Shown here: positions 12,019 through 21,083 of the stretch, piece after piece
Layout: every line of letters begins with the position of its first letter
Position numbering within the stretch: the stretch's first letter is position 1
Source of the DNA: Paracoccus luteus
GTDB taxonomy: Bacteria > Pseudomonadota > Alphaproteobacteria > Rhodobacterales > Rhodobacteraceae
Length of the DNA: 64,000 nucleotides
Direction of reading: 5' to 3'
NCBI RefSeq assembly: GCF_004522155.1
Contig: NZ_SDEA01000001.1
Coordinates: forward strand, 186,001 to 250,000
The notes under the pieces: model-generated
Told to the model about the DNA's origin: nothing
Seen by the model: only the letters and a program-made list of their open reading frames with translations
Database searches by the model: none
Translations under genes and position numbers: made by a program

Positions 12019-13047
12019 ATGACCCGCGACCCGATCCGCCTTGGACCCTTTCTGCTGGACCCGCCGGTGTTCCTGGCCCCGATGGCCGGCATCACCGACC
12101 TGCCGTTCCGCCGCGCCGTCGCCGCGCACGGGGCCGGGCTGGTGGTCAGCGAGATGGTCGCCTCGACCGAGATGGTGACCCCGCGCCCGTCCACGCGCGC
12201 CGCCGTCCGTGCCAAGGCCCGCATCGGCGGCGACGTGCCGGTCAGCGTCCAGATCGCGGGACGCGAGGCGCAGGCGATGGCGGAAACCGCGCGCATCGTG
12301 GCGGGCATGGGCGCGCGGATCATCGACATCAACATGGGGTGCCCGGCGAAAAAGGTGACCGGCGGGCTGTCGGGGGCGGCGCTGATGCGCGAACCCGACC
12401 GCGCGCTGTCGCTGATCGAGGCGGTGGTGGCCGCCGTTCCCGACCTGCCCGTGACGCTGAAGATGCGGCTGGGCTGGGACGACGACTGCCTGAACGCCCC
12501 CGACCTGGCCCGGCGGGCGCGCGATGCGGGCGTCAGGATGATCGCCGTCCACGGGCGCACGCGGGCGCAGTTCTATACCGGCCGCGCCGACTGGGCCGCG
12601 ATCCGGGCCGTGCGCGACGCGGTCCCGGACCTGCCGCTGGTCGCCAACGGCGACATCGTGGATGCCGACAGCGCCCGCGCCGCCCGCGCGGCGTCGGGCG
12701 CGGATGCGGTCATGGTCGGACGCGGCGCGCAGGGGGCGCCGTGGCGGGTCGCGCAGATCGCCCACGCGCTGCACGGCGCGCCCCCGCCGGTCGTCCCGCA
12801 GGGCGCGGCACTGGCCGCTGCCGTCGCGGCCCATCACGACGACATCCTGTCGCACTATGGCACTGATCTTGGCCTGCGCGTCGCCCGCAAGCATCTGGGC
12901 TGGTATGCCGAGGCTGCCGATCTGCCCGACCCCGCCGCCGCCCGCCGCGCGCTGATGGCCGCGCCCGATGCCGCCGCCGCGCGGGCCGCCATCGCCGCCG
13001 TCTTTTCCGGCGCGGCGGGGCGTCCTCTGGCGGGGCGGGCGGCATGA
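12019..13047 (+). CDS. dusB: tRNA-dihydrouridine synthase DusB (NifR3)
   Basis: FMN enzyme that reduces uridines in the tRNA D-loop. 342 residues in a TIM barrel. Family motifs are LAPMAGITDLPFRR near the N-terminus, DINMGCPAKKV around residue 110 with the catalytic Cys, KMRLGWDD, and AVHGRTRAQFYTG near 175. In Rhodobacter this gene was named nifR3 for its position ahead of ntrBC, and the same order is found here. The stop overlaps the ntrB start (ATGA), so it heads the nitrogen-control operon. Confidence 0.95.
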   Translation: MTRDPIRLGPFLLDPPVFLAPMAGITDLPFRRAVAAHGAGLVVSEMVASTEMVTPRPSTRAAVRAKARIGGDVPVSVQIAGREAQAMAETARIVAGMGARIIDINMGCPAKKVTGGLSGAALMREPDRALSLIEAVVAAVPDLPVTLKMRLGWDDDCLNAPDLARRARDAGVRMIAVHGRTRAQFYTGRADWAAIRAVRDAVPDLPLVANGDIVDADSARAARAASGADAVMVGRGAQGAPWRVAQIAHALHGAPPPVVPQGAALAAAVAAHHDDILSHYGTDLGLRVARKHLGWYAEAADLPDPAAARRALMAAPDAAAARAAIAAVFSGAAGRPLAGRAA

Positions 13048-14168
13048 CACCCGCCCAAGGCCGCGTGGCTGCGCCCGACGCGGTTGACGCGGCCGGGTTC
13101 GCCGCGCTGCCGCTGCCGGTCGTCATGTTCGACGAACGCGGCCGCTTTCTGCGCCTGAACGACGCGGCCGAACACTGGCTGAACCTGTCCTCGCGCTTCG
13201 TCCGGGGGCTGTCGCCGGACGACCCGTCGCTGTTCGCGCGGCTGCGCGTCGCGGTCGAGGTGCCGGCCCTGCTGGCCGCCGCCGCCGCGTCCGAGGAACC
13301 CGTCCACCGCCGCCGCCTGACCTTTCAGATCGGCGACCGGGCGGGGGGCTGGACCCTGCGCCGCGCCGCCGTCCACCTGTCGGCGCTGCCCGGTGGCGGC
13401 TTTGTCGCCGCGATCATCCCCGACGGCGACGGGGCCGAGCCGCCGCGCCGCGGCGCCCGCGCCGCCATCGGCATGGCCGAGATGCTGGCGCACGAGATCA
13501 AGAACCCGCTGGCCGGCATCCGTGGCGCGGCGCAGCTGCTGCGCGACGGGCTGGCCCCCGAGGACCGCGACCTGGCCGACCTGATCGTGGCGGAAAGCCG
13601 GCGCATCGTGACGCTGATGGAGCAGGTCGAACGATTCGGCGACACCTCGCCGCCGCGGCTTGCGGCGGTCAACATCCATGACGTGCTGGACCGCGCGCGC
13701 CGGATCTTTGAACTGACCGGGCGCGCGCCGCGCATCGTCAGCGACTATGACCCCTCGCTGCCGCTGGCGCGGGTCGATGCCGACGCAATGGCGCAGCTGG
13801 TCCAGAACCTGCTGCGCAACGCCGCTGAGGCGCTGGACCGCGCCGCCGGCCCCGACCCCCTGATCCGCATCCGCACCGCCTATGACGGCACGGTGCGGGC
13901 CGACGGCGGCCAGCCGCTGCCCCTGCAGGTCGACATCGAGGACAATGGCCCCGGCGTCCCGGATGCCATCGCCGACCAGATCTTCGAGCCCTTCATCTCG
14001 GGGCGCGAGAATGGCACCGGGCTGGGGCTGGCGCTGGTCGGCAAGATCGTCACCGACCACGGCGCGCGCATCCGCGTGGACAGCCAGCCCGGCCGCACCC
14101 TGTTCCGCCTGTCGCTGCCCCGCGCCGCCCCCGCCGATCGCGCGAACCGCCCCGAAGGAGACCGCTGA
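13044..14168 (+). CDS. ntrB: Nitrogen regulation sensor histidine kinase NtrB
   Basis: Cytoplasmic PAS-containing kinase/phosphatase that sets NtrC phosphorylation according to nitrogen status through PII. 374 residues: a PAS-like domain (about 20-125), HisKA with MLAHEIKNPLAGIRGAA (phospho-His near 153), the N box NLLRNAAEAL, DNGPGVP, and a G box GTGLGLALVGKIV. No membrane segments. The C-terminal codons (LPRAAPADRANRPEGDR) are part of a 116-bp tandem duplication that continues into ntrC. The stop shares TGATG with the mini-ORF that follows. Confidence 0.94.
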   Translation: MTPAQGRVAAPDAVDAAGFAALPLPVVMFDERGRFLRLNDAAEHWLNLSSRFVRGLSPDDPSLFARLRVAVEVPALLAAAAASEEPVHRRRLTFQIGDRAGGWTLRRAAVHLSALPGGGFVAAIIPDGDGAEPPRRGARAAIGMAEMLAHEIKNPLAGIRGAAQLLRDGLAPEDRDLADLIVAESRRIVTLMEQVERFGDTSPPRLAAVNIHDVLDRARRIFELTGRAPRIVSDYDPSLPLARVDADAMAQLVQNLLRNAAEALDRAAGPDPLIRIRTAYDGTVRADGGQPLPLQVDIEDNGPGVPDAIADQIFEPFISGRENGTGLGLALVGKIVTDHGARIRVDSQPGRTLFRLSLPRAAPADRANRPEGDR

Positions 14169-14346
14169 TGGATGCCACCGTCCTGATTGCCGACGACGAC
14201 CGCACGATCCGCACGGCGCGGAGGCAGGCCCTGCCCGGCGCAGCCCCCGCTGTTTGCACGAACCGCCGCGAGGGAGGCCGCTGATGGATGGCACCGTCCT
14301 GATTGCCGATGACGACCGCACGATCCGCACGGTGCTGACGCAGGCG
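14115..14346 (+). repeat. 116-bp tandem duplication across the ntrB-ntrC junction
   Basis: Bases from 14115 match bases from 14231 without gaps over at least 103 positions, with about 13 differences by eye; weaker similarity extends to about 14256/14372. Each unit holds the last 17 codons of ntrB, the TGATG junction and the first ~20 codons of ntrC. The upstream copy is thus ntrB end plus a dead ntrC start, and the downstream copy a dead ntrB end plus the real ntrC start. Confidence 0.93.
14168..14284 (+). pseudogene. Chimeric NtrC'-NtrB' mini-ORF created by the duplication
   Basis: A 38-codon frame opening with MDATVLIADDDRTIRT, a near copy of the NtrC N-terminus with its acidic pocket. It then passes in frame into LPGAAPAVCTNRREGGR, a diverged copy of the NtrB C-terminus. 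It starts in a TGATG with the ntrB stop and ends in a TGATG with the ntrC start, and GAGGGAGG precedes the ntrC start as ribosome binding site. It is too short to be a receiver domain. Most likely a duplication relic, or a leader that hands ribosomes from ntrB to ntrC. Confidence 0.75.
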
Positions 14347-15747
14347 CTGACCCGCGCCGGCTGCCGCGTGCACGCGACCGGCACGCTGTCGCAGCTGATG
14401 CGCTGGGTCGAGGAGGGGCGCGGCGACCTTGTCGTCACCGACGTGATGATGCCCGACGGCAACGGCATCGACATGATCCCCCGCATCGGGCGGATGCGCG
14501 CCGACCTGCCGGTGATCGTGATCTCGGCCCAGAACACCATCGTCACCACCATCCGCGCGACCGAGGCGGACGCGTTCGATTACCTGCCCAAGCCCTTCGA
14601 CCTCCCCGATCTGATGGCGCGGGTCCGCGCCGGGCTGTCGCGCCGTCCGCGCCGCGCGCAGGGGGCCGAGGCCCCGGACTCCGCGCCTGACACCGCGCCC
14701 GACATGGCCGGGGCCGATCCGGCGGCGGCGCTGGTCGGCCGCGCGCCGGCGATGCAGGCGCTGTTTCGCATGGTCGCCCGCGTGGTCAACGCCGACCTGC
14801 CGATGGTCGTGGCGGGCGAGGCGGGGTCCGGGCGCACCACCGTCGCCCGCGCGCTGCATGATTTCGGCGACCGCAGGGCCGCGCCTCTGGTCCGGCTGAC
14901 CCCGGCCGATCCGCTGGACTTGCTGGCCGATGCGGTCGCGCGCGCCAGCGGCGGCACGCTGCTGGTCGAGGATGCGGCGGGCTTGGACCCGGTCGCGCAG
15001 GGCCGGCTGGTCGGCCTGATCGAAAGCGCGCAGACCGGCCCCGACCGCGCCCGCGCGCCGAGGCTGGTCGCCACCACCGGTCCCGACCCGATGGGCGACG
15101 TGGCGGCCGGGCGGCTGCGGCAGGATCTGTATTACCGCCTTGCCGGTCTTGTGCTGACGGTCCCGCCGCTGCGGGCGCGGCTGGACGACATCCCGCCGCT
15201 GGCGCGCCATCTGCTGGCCCGCGCGGCGGTGAACGGACTGCCCGCCCGCACCCTGGGCGACGACGCGGCCGAGGTGCTGCGCGCGCATCCCTTCCACGGC
15301 AACGTGCGCGAACTGGAAAACCTGCTGCGCCGCCTGTCGGTCACCGGCAGCACCCCCGGCATCGGCGCGGACGAGGTGCGCGCGGCGCTGGACTCCTTCG
15401 ACCATGCGGCCGAGCGTGCGCCCGCCGCCCGGCCCGCCGCCCGCCCGGCAGCGCCCGAGGCGCTGTCCGCGTCCCAGCCCGCCGCCGCGCCGAACGGGCG
15501 GCTGGCGCTGTCGGTCGAACAGCACCTGCAGCGCTATTTCGACCTGCACGGCGACCAGCTGCCCCCCGCCGGGCTTTACGACCGCATCCTGCGCGAGATC
15601 GAGCGGCCGCTGATCCAGATCGCGCTGGACGCATCGGGCGGGAACCAGCTGCGCTGCGCCGAACTGCTGGGCATCAACCGCAATACCCTGCGCAAGAAGG
15701 TCAGCGACCTGAATATCGAGGTGACACGGCGCCGCCGCCTGATGTAA
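14284..15747 (+). CDS. ntrC: Nitrogen regulation response regulator NtrC (GAFTGA-less)
   Basis: Response regulator phosphorylated by NtrB that activates nitrogen assimilation genes. 487 residues: receiver (1-118; Asp9-Asp11, phospho-Asp53 in TDVMMPDG, Lys103), a degenerate AAA+ domain (about 148-385), a Pro/Ala linker, and a Fis-type helix-turn-helix (CAELLGINRNTLRKKV). The AAA+ domain has no GAFTGA loop, as known for Rhodobacter capsulatus NtrC, which works with the housekeeping sigma factor. Unusually, Walker A reads GEAGSGRTT, with Arg184 where Lys is expected, and the Walker B region reads GGTLLVEDA. Start chosen at 14284 for GAGGGAGG upstream and full receiver homology. Confidence 0.92.
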   Translation: MDGTVLIADDDRTIRTVLTQALTRAGCRVHATGTLSQLMRWVEEGRGDLVVTDVMMPDGNGIDMIPRIGRMRADLPVIVISAQNTIVTTIRATEADAFDYLPKPFDLPDLMARVRAGLSRRPRRAQGAEAPDSAPDTAPDMAGADPAAALVGRAPAMQALFRMVARVVNADLPMVVAGEAGSGRTTVARALHDFGDRRAAPLVRLTPADPLDLLADAVARASGGTLLVEDAAGLDPVAQGRLVGLIESAQTGPDRARAPRLVATTGPDPMGDVAAGRLRQDLYYRLAGLVLTVPPLRARLDDIPPLARHLLARAAVNGLPARTLGDDAAEVLRAHPFHGNVRELENLLRRLSVTGSTPGIGADEVRAALDSFDHAAERAPAARPAARPAAPEALSASQPAAAPNGRLALSVEQHLQRYFDLHGDQLPPAGLYDRILREIERPLIQIALDASGGNQLRCAELLGINRNTLRKKVSDLNIEVTRRRRLM

Positions 15748-15831
15748 AACGGTCACAGATGCGACGGGCGGCGTAACGCCCGCGCCACAGTAAGCCGCGA
15801 CGACAGCGGCCGACCGGAACGAGGCAGGCAG

Positions 15832-18099
15832 GTGGCACAGGCACTTGCGCGGACATCATGGGACCGGCTGGCGCGGCTGCGCCGGCAGCGGCGCGTGCAG
15901 AACGCGGCGACGCTGGCGCTTGCCGTGCTGGGTCCAGCGCTGGCCGTGGCCACCTATGCGGTCATGGGGCCGCTGGGCAGCGCGTCGGAAAGCACCGCCC
16001 TGCGGCTGGTGCTGCTGGCGGACCTGATCTATCTGATCCTGCTGGTCGGGCTGGTCGGCGCGCGGCTGGCCCGCATGGTCGCGGCGCGCCGCAACGCCGC
16101 CGCCGGGTCGCGGCTGCACATGCGGCTGGTCGGCGTCTTTGCCGGCATCGCGCTGGTCCCCACGGTCTTGGTCGCGCTGTTCGCGGGGCTGACCGTCAAC
16201 ATCGGGCTTGAGGGCTGGTTTTCCCAGCGCGTCCAACAGGTTGTAGCCACTTCCCTGTCCGCCGCCGAGGCCTATCAGGACGAACACCGCCGCGACCTGA
16301 CCGCCGACGCGCGGCTGCTGGCGCGGGTGATCGACGACGCCGCGCGCATGGCGCCGCTGATCGACGACGGCGCCCTGCGCGCCGTCCTGTCCGAGGGGCA
16401 GGGCCTGATCCAGCGCGGCCTGCGCGAAGCCTATGTCATCGACGGCACCGGCGCGATCCGCGCGCGGGGCGAACGCAGCTATCGGTTCTGGTATGAACAG
16501 CCCGCCCCCGAACAGTTCCAGGCCGCCGAGACGGACGGGCTGGTGCTGATCGAGGACTGGGACAACAACGAGTTCCGCGCCCTTGTGACGATGCCGCGCC
16601 TGCCCAACCGCTATCTGTATGTCACCCGCGACGTGGACGGCGACCTGCTGGGCCTGCTGGACGAGACGCGGGCGACGGTCGGGCTGTATCAGCAGCTGGA
16701 ACAGACCCGCTCGCGCGTGCTGTTCGAATTCTCGCTGGTCTATCTGGGGTTCGCGCTGCTGCTGGTGGCGGCGGCGATCTGGGCGGGGCTGTGGTTCGCG
16801 GAACGGCTGTCGCGCCCCATCGGGCGGCTGGCCGCCGCGTCCCAACAGGTCGGCGCGGGCGACCTGGACGTGCAGGTGCCCCGGTCCGACACCGGGGACG
16901 AGATCCAGACGCTGGGCGAGAACTTCAACCAGATGACCCGCCAGCTGAAGACGCAGCGGGCCGAGCTGGTCGAAAGCTATCGCGCGACCGACGACCAGCG
17001 GCGGCTGTTCGACAGCGTGCTGTCGTCGGTCACGGCCGGCGTCATCGGCCTGGACGCGGCCGGAGAGATCGACTTCCTGAACCGCTCGGCCACCCGGCTG
17101 CTTGGCCTTGACCCGGCCGCGGACCACGACGTCCCCCTGGCCCGCGCCGTGCCCGAGTTCGCGGCCCTTTTCGACCGGCTGGGCCATTCCGTCGCCGACA
17201 GCGTCCAGGACGAGGTGCGGCTGACCCGCGACGGGCGGATGGAAAGCCTGCTGGTCCGCATCGCCGCCCGCCTGTCCGCAGGCGGCGCAGTCGAGGGCTA
17301 TGTGATCGCCTTTGACGACGTGACCGAACTGGTCGGCGCGCAGCGCATGGCGGCGTGGGGCGACGTCGCCCGCCGCGTCGCGCACGAGATCAAGAACCCG
17401 CTGACCCCGATCCAGCTGTCCGCCGAACGCATCCAGCGCAAGTTCGGCCGGCTGGCCGCCACCGACGAGGACCGCGAGGCGCTGGCCCAATACACCCAGG
17501 TCATCATCCGCCAGACCGGCGATTTGCGCCGCATCGTGGACGAGTTCTCGCGCTTTGCCCGCATGCCGGAACCCGACCGCAAGGAAACCGACTTGGCGGG
17601 GTTGCTGCGCGAATCCGTCGTGCTGCAGCAGGACGCGCTGGGCGGGGCGCTGGCCGTGGAAATCCCCGACCGGCCGGTGATCGTGGACTGCGACCCCGGC
17701 ATGATGCGGCAGGTGTTCACCAACCTGCTGAAGAACGCGGCCGAAGCCGTGCGCGACCGCACCCCCGGCGACTGGCGGCCGACCGTCGGCGTGGCCATGC
17801 AGGCGCGGCCCGACACGGTCACGATCCGCATCACCGACAACGGCGTGGGCCTGCCCGAGGACCGGTCCCGCCTGTTCGACCCCTATGTGACGATGAAGCA
17901 GGGCGGCACCGGCCTGGGCCTGCCCATCGTCAAGAAGATCGTCGAGGAACACGGCGGCCAGCTGATCCTGACCGACGCCGCCCCCGACGCGGACGGCCAC
18001 CGCGGCGCGGTGGCGGAAATCAGACTGCCGCGCGAACGCCAGCCGGTGCGGCTGGCCGGCGCGCGCAAAACCAGAACCGATGAGGCGACAGGCACATGA
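15832..18099 (+). CDS. ntrY: Membrane-bound sensor histidine kinase NtrY
   Basis: Sensor partner of NtrX. 755 residues: two or three N-terminal membrane helices (about 25-110), a periplasmic region (about 115-285), another helix near 305, HAMP (about 330-385), PAS (about 400-500), HisKA with VAHEIKNPLTPIQLSAERI, and an HATPase domain with DNGVGLP and GGTGLGLPIVKKIVEEHG. The start is GTG at 15832, preceded by GAGGCAGGCAG; no nearer ATG gives the first helix. An 84-bp gap separates it from ntrC, and its stop overlaps ntrX. In related bacteria the pair is linked to nitrogen and redox control. Confidence 0.93.
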   Translation: MAQALARTSWDRLARLRRQRRVQNAATLALAVLGPALAVATYAVMGPLGSASESTALRLVLLADLIYLILLVGLVGARLARMVAARRNAAAGSRLHMRLVGVFAGIALVPTVLVALFAGLTVNIGLEGWFSQRVQQVVATSLSAAEAYQDEHRRDLTADARLLARVIDDAARMAPLIDDGALRAVLSEGQGLIQRGLREAYVIDGTGAIRARGERSYRFWYEQPAPEQFQAAETDGLVLIEDWDNNEFRALVTMPRLPNRYLYVTRDVDGDLLGLLDETRATVGLYQQLEQTRSRVLFEFSLVYLGFALLLVAAAIWAGLWFAERLSRPIGRLAAASQQVGAGDLDVQVPRSDTGDEIQTLGENFNQMTRQLKTQRAELVESYRATDDQRRLFDSVLSSVTAGVIGLDAAGEIDFLNRSATRLLGLDPAADHDVPLARAVPEFAALFDRLGHSVADSVQDEVRLTRDGRMESLLVRIAARLSAGGAVEGYVIAFDDVTELVGAQRMAAWGDVARRVAHEIKNPLTPIQLSAERIQRKFGRLAATDEDREALAQYTQVIIRQTGDLRRIVDEFSRFARMPEPDRKETDLAGLLRESVVLQQDALGGALAVEIPDRPVIVDCDPGMMRQVFTNLLKNAAEAVRDRTPGDWRPTVGVAMQARPDTVTIRITDNGVGLPEDRSRLFDPYVTMKQGGTGLGLPIVKKIVEEHGGQLILTDAAPDADGHRGAVAEIRLPRERQPVRLAGARKTRTDEATGT

Positions 18100-19481
18100 G
18101 CGATATTCTGATCGTCGACGACGAACGCGACATCCGCGAACTGATCGCCGACATCCTGCGGGACGAGGGCTATGGCACAAGGCTGGCGGCGAATGCCGAC
18201 GAGGCGCTGGCCGCCCTGAACGCCGAGGAACCGGCGCTGATGATCCTGGACATCTGGCTGAAGGACAGCCGGATGGACGGGATCGACATCCTGAAACAGG
18301 TCAAGCGCAACAACCCCGACGTGCCGGTGGTCATCATCTCGGGGCATGGCAATATCGAGATCGCGGTCGCCGCCATCAAGCAGGGCGCCTATGACTTCAT
18401 CGAAAAGCCCTTCAACATCGACCAGCTGATGGTCGTGATCACACGGGCGATGGAAACCAGCCGCCTGCGCCGCGAGAACGCGCAGCTGCGCCGGAAAGAG
18501 GTCGTCTCGACCGAGATGCTGGGCCATTCCGCGCCGTTCCGCCGCCTGCGTGACAACCTCGACAAGGTCGCCAAGTCGAACGGCCGCGTCATGCTGACCG
18601 GAGAGCCGGGCGTCGGCAAGGAACTGGCGGCGCGCTATATCCACGCGCAAAGCCCGCGCGCGGACGCCCCCTTCGTCACCGTGCCCTGCGCCACGATCGA
18701 GCCCGAGCGCATGGAGGAGGTGCTGTTCGGCCGCGAGACGCCCGAGCGCGGGATCGAGCCGGGGCTGCTGGAACAGGCCCACGGCGGCGTGATCTATTTC
18801 GACGAGGTGGCCGACATGCCGCTGGGCACCCAGCCCAAGATCCTGCGGGTGCTGACCGAACAGCAGTTCGCCCGCGCGGGCGGCAGCGACCGGGTGCGGG
18901 TGGACCTGCGGGTGATTTCGTCCACGAATCGCGACCTGGCGACCGAGATCGCCGTGGGACGCTTCCGGCAGGAGCTGTTCGACCGGCTGAACGTCGTCCC
19001 CGTCGCCGTGCCCGCGCTGGGCGAACGGCGCGAGGACATCGCCGAGCTGGCGCGCCATTTCATCGACCGCTTCCACGCCAGCCAGGGCCTGCCCGCCCGC
19101 GCCTTGCCCGACGAGACCGTCGCCGCCCTGCAGGCGATGCGCTGGCCGGGCAACATCCGCCAGCTGCGCAACGTGGTCGAGCGCGTGCTGATCCTGGGCG
19201 ACGGCACCGGCCCGATCCAGCCCGCCGAGCTGGAACCGCAGGGCGCGTCGCACGACGGCGGCGAGACGCTGGCGTTGGGGCCCCATGTCACCGCGCTGGC
19301 CCTGCGCGAGGCGCGCGAGTTGTTCGAGCGGGATTACCTGCTGGCCCAGATCAACCGCTTTGGCGGCAACATCAGCCGCACCGCCCAGTTCGTCGGCATG
19401 GAACGGTCGGCCCTGCACCGCAAGCTGAAGTCGCTGGGCGTCGTCGGCGGGCGGGTCGAGGAAGACGCGATGGTGAAGTAA
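18096..19481 (+). CDS. ntrX: Response regulator NtrX
   Basis: Response regulator of NtrY, 461 residues. Receiver (1-120; Asp10-Asp11, phospho-Asp near 54 in LDIWLKDS, Lys near 104), AAA+ domain with intact Walker A GEPGVGKE and Walker B GGVIYFDEVADMP, and a C-terminal Fis-type helix-turn-helix (RTAQFVGMERSALHRKL). Where sigma-54 activators carry GAFTGA, this reads LFGRETPERGIEPG, so direct sigma-54 activation is unlikely; this is usual for NtrX of this group. Start overlaps the ntrY stop (ATGA). Confidence 0.94.
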   Translation: MSDILIVDDERDIRELIADILRDEGYGTRLAANADEALAALNAEEPALMILDIWLKDSRMDGIDILKQVKRNNPDVPVVIISGHGNIEIAVAAIKQGAYDFIEKPFNIDQLMVVITRAMETSRLRRENAQLRRKEVVSTEMLGHSAPFRRLRDNLDKVAKSNGRVMLTGEPGVGKELAARYIHAQSPRADAPFVTVPCATIEPERMEEVLFGRETPERGIEPGLLEQAHGGVIYFDEVADMPLGTQPKILRVLTEQQFARAGGSDRVRVDLRVISSTNRDLATEIAVGRFRQELFDRLNVVPVAVPALGERREDIAELARHFIDRFHASQGLPARALPDETVAALQAMRWPGNIRQLRNVVERVLILGDGTGPIQPAELEPQGASHDGGETLALGPHVTALALREARELFERDYLLAQINRFGGNISRTAQFVGMERSALHRKLKSLGVVGGRVEEDAMVK

Positions 19482-19525
19482 GGCGGACAGGGCCGCGGGC
19501 GGTGTGCCTGCGGCGCGGTTCCGGC

Positions 19526-19544
19526 GCCTCCGGCGGGGATATTT
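19526..19544 (+). repeat. Intergenic motif GCCTCCGGCGGGGATATTT
   Basis: A 19-base GC-to-AT motif in the convergent gap between ntrX and hflX. I recall similar CCTCCGGCGGGGATATTT sequences in many intergenic regions of Rhodobacteraceae, so this may be one copy of a dispersed element; I see no second copy in this window. Confidence 0.4.
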
Positions 19545-19667
19545 CAGCAAGGAAGATGGGGCGGCTTGTGCGACCGGGGGCATGCCAGCCGTCGCCATTC
19601 ATCGGGGGTGATGGACGGACACGGGGGGCGGCGGACTGGGCGCGCCCCCTCGGCTCTCGCCGAACGG

Positions 19668-21083
19668 TCAGTCGCGGCCCAGCGGATCCCATCCGCCGGG
19701 GGTGCGGCCGGGCGGGGTGTCGTCCTCATCCTCGCCGGGTGCGTCAGGGGTGCCGTCCAGCGCCTCGAAGGCGCGGCGCTGGCGGTCTGTCCAGCGGACG
19801 TGCAGGCGCTGGGCGTCGTCGCCGGATTCCTCGCGTTCGACGACGCCCGCCGCGTGCAGCCACGCCCGGCTGCGCCCGGCGTCGTGGGGGACCGTCACCA
19901 CCGCCTCGCTCCGGGGTTCGTCCAGCACCTCGGCCAGGCGGGCGTCGATGGCGGCGACCAGATCGTCCAGCCCCTCGCCGGTCAGGGCGCTGACGGCCTG
20001 CACGTCGGCGCGGCGCGAATCGGTGCGGCGCAGGGCGGCGCGCGTGTCGTCCGACAGCGCGTCGATCTTGTTCCAGACCTCGATCAGGGCCACGTCCTCG
20101 TCCACGCCCAGGCTGTCCAGGATGTCGCCGACATCCGCCGCCTGCTCCTCGGTTTCCGGGTGGCTGATGTCGCGGACATGCAGGATCAGGTCGGCCTCCA
20201 GCACCTCCTCCAGCGTGGCGCGGAAGGCGGCGACCAGTTCCGTCGGCAGGTCGCTGATGAACCCCACGGTGTCGGACAGGATCACCCGCCGCCCCCGCGC
20301 CTCGCCGTCCGCGCCGGGCAGGTTGATCGCCCGCATCGTCGGGTCCAGCGTGGCGAACAGCATGTCCTCGGCCATCACATCCGCCCCGGTCAGGCGGTTG
20401 AACAGCGTGGACTTGCCCGCGTTGGTGTAACCGACCAGCGCGACGATGGGATAGGGCACCTTGGCGCGGGCGGCGCGGTGCAGGGTGCGGGTCTTGACCA
20501 CCCGTTCCAGCTGCCGGCGCAGGCGCACCATCTGGTCGTCGATGGCGCGGCGGTCCGCCTCGAGCTGGGTTTCGCCGGGCCCGCCGACAAAGCCGAAGCC
20601 GCCGCGCTGGCGTTCAAGGTGCGTCCAGGCCCGGACCAGCCGCGTGCGCTGCCAGGACAGGGCGGCCAGTTCGACCTGCAGCACGCCTTCGCGCGTGCGC
20701 GCCCGGTCGGCGAAGATTTCCAGGATCAGGCCGGTGCGGTCCAGGATCTTGACGTCCCAGTGCTTTTCCAGGTTGCGCTGCTGGACCGGAGTCACGGGAC
20801 CGTCGATCAGCACCAGCTCGGCGCCGTCGCCATCCGCTGCGGCCGCGATTTCGGCGCCCACCTCGTCCAGCTTGCCCGAGGAAAACAGCATCCCCGGCGA
20901 GGGGTTGCGCAGCCGCGCGACGGTCGCGCCCACGACCTCGATCGCGGGCAGGGCGCGGGCCAGCGCCACCGCCTCTTCCAGCGCGAGGTCGGGCGAACGG
21001 CGCTGGCCGCGGCGGTCGCCCAGGTCGGGATGGATCACGAACGCGCGGGTCGGGCGCTGCCGCGTCTCGAACGCGTCGGCCAA
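19668..21083 (-). CDS. hflX: GTPase HflX
   Basis: Ribosome-associated GTPase that splits or rescues ribosomes under stress. 471 residues: an N-terminal ribosome-binding domain (to about 200, with LRNPSPGMLFSSGKLDEV), a central GGFGFVGGPGETQLE stretch, and the G domain with G1 GYTNAGKST, G3 DTVGF and G4 NKID. The C-terminal tail after about 430 is acidic and low-complexity. No ATG suits the N-terminus; a TTG immediately after the hfq stop (21083-21081) is the best start and gives coupling to hfq. The hfq-hflX pairing is widely conserved. Confidence 0.92.
   Translation of the reverse strand: MADAFETRQRPTRAFVIHPDLGDRRGQRRSPDLALEEAVALARALPAIEVVGATVARLRNPSPGMLFSSGKLDEVGAEIAAAADGDGAELVLIDGPVTPVQQRNLEKHWDVKILDRTGLILEIFADRARTREGVLQVELAALSWQRTRLVRAWTHLERQRGGFGFVGGPGETQLEADRRAIDDQMVRLRRQLERVVKTRTLHRAARAKVPYPIVALVGYTNAGKSTLFNRLTGADVMAEDMLFATLDPTMRAINLPGADGEARGRRVILSDTVGFISDLPTELVAAFRATLEEVLEADLILHVRDISHPETEEQAADVGDILDSLGVDEDVALIEVWNKIDALSDDTRAALRRTDSRRADVQAVSALTGEGLDDLVAAIDARLAEVLDEPRSEAVVTVPHDAGRSRAWLHAAGVVEREESGDDAQRLHVRWTDRQRRAFEALDGTPDAPGEDEDDTPPGRTPGGWDPLGRD

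Noticed and set aside
14284..15747. NtrC as a frameshifted or broken gene
   Set aside because: The frame is intact over 487 codons with receiver and helix-turn-helix in place; the unusual AAA+ motifs are substitutions or small deletions, partly known for this group.
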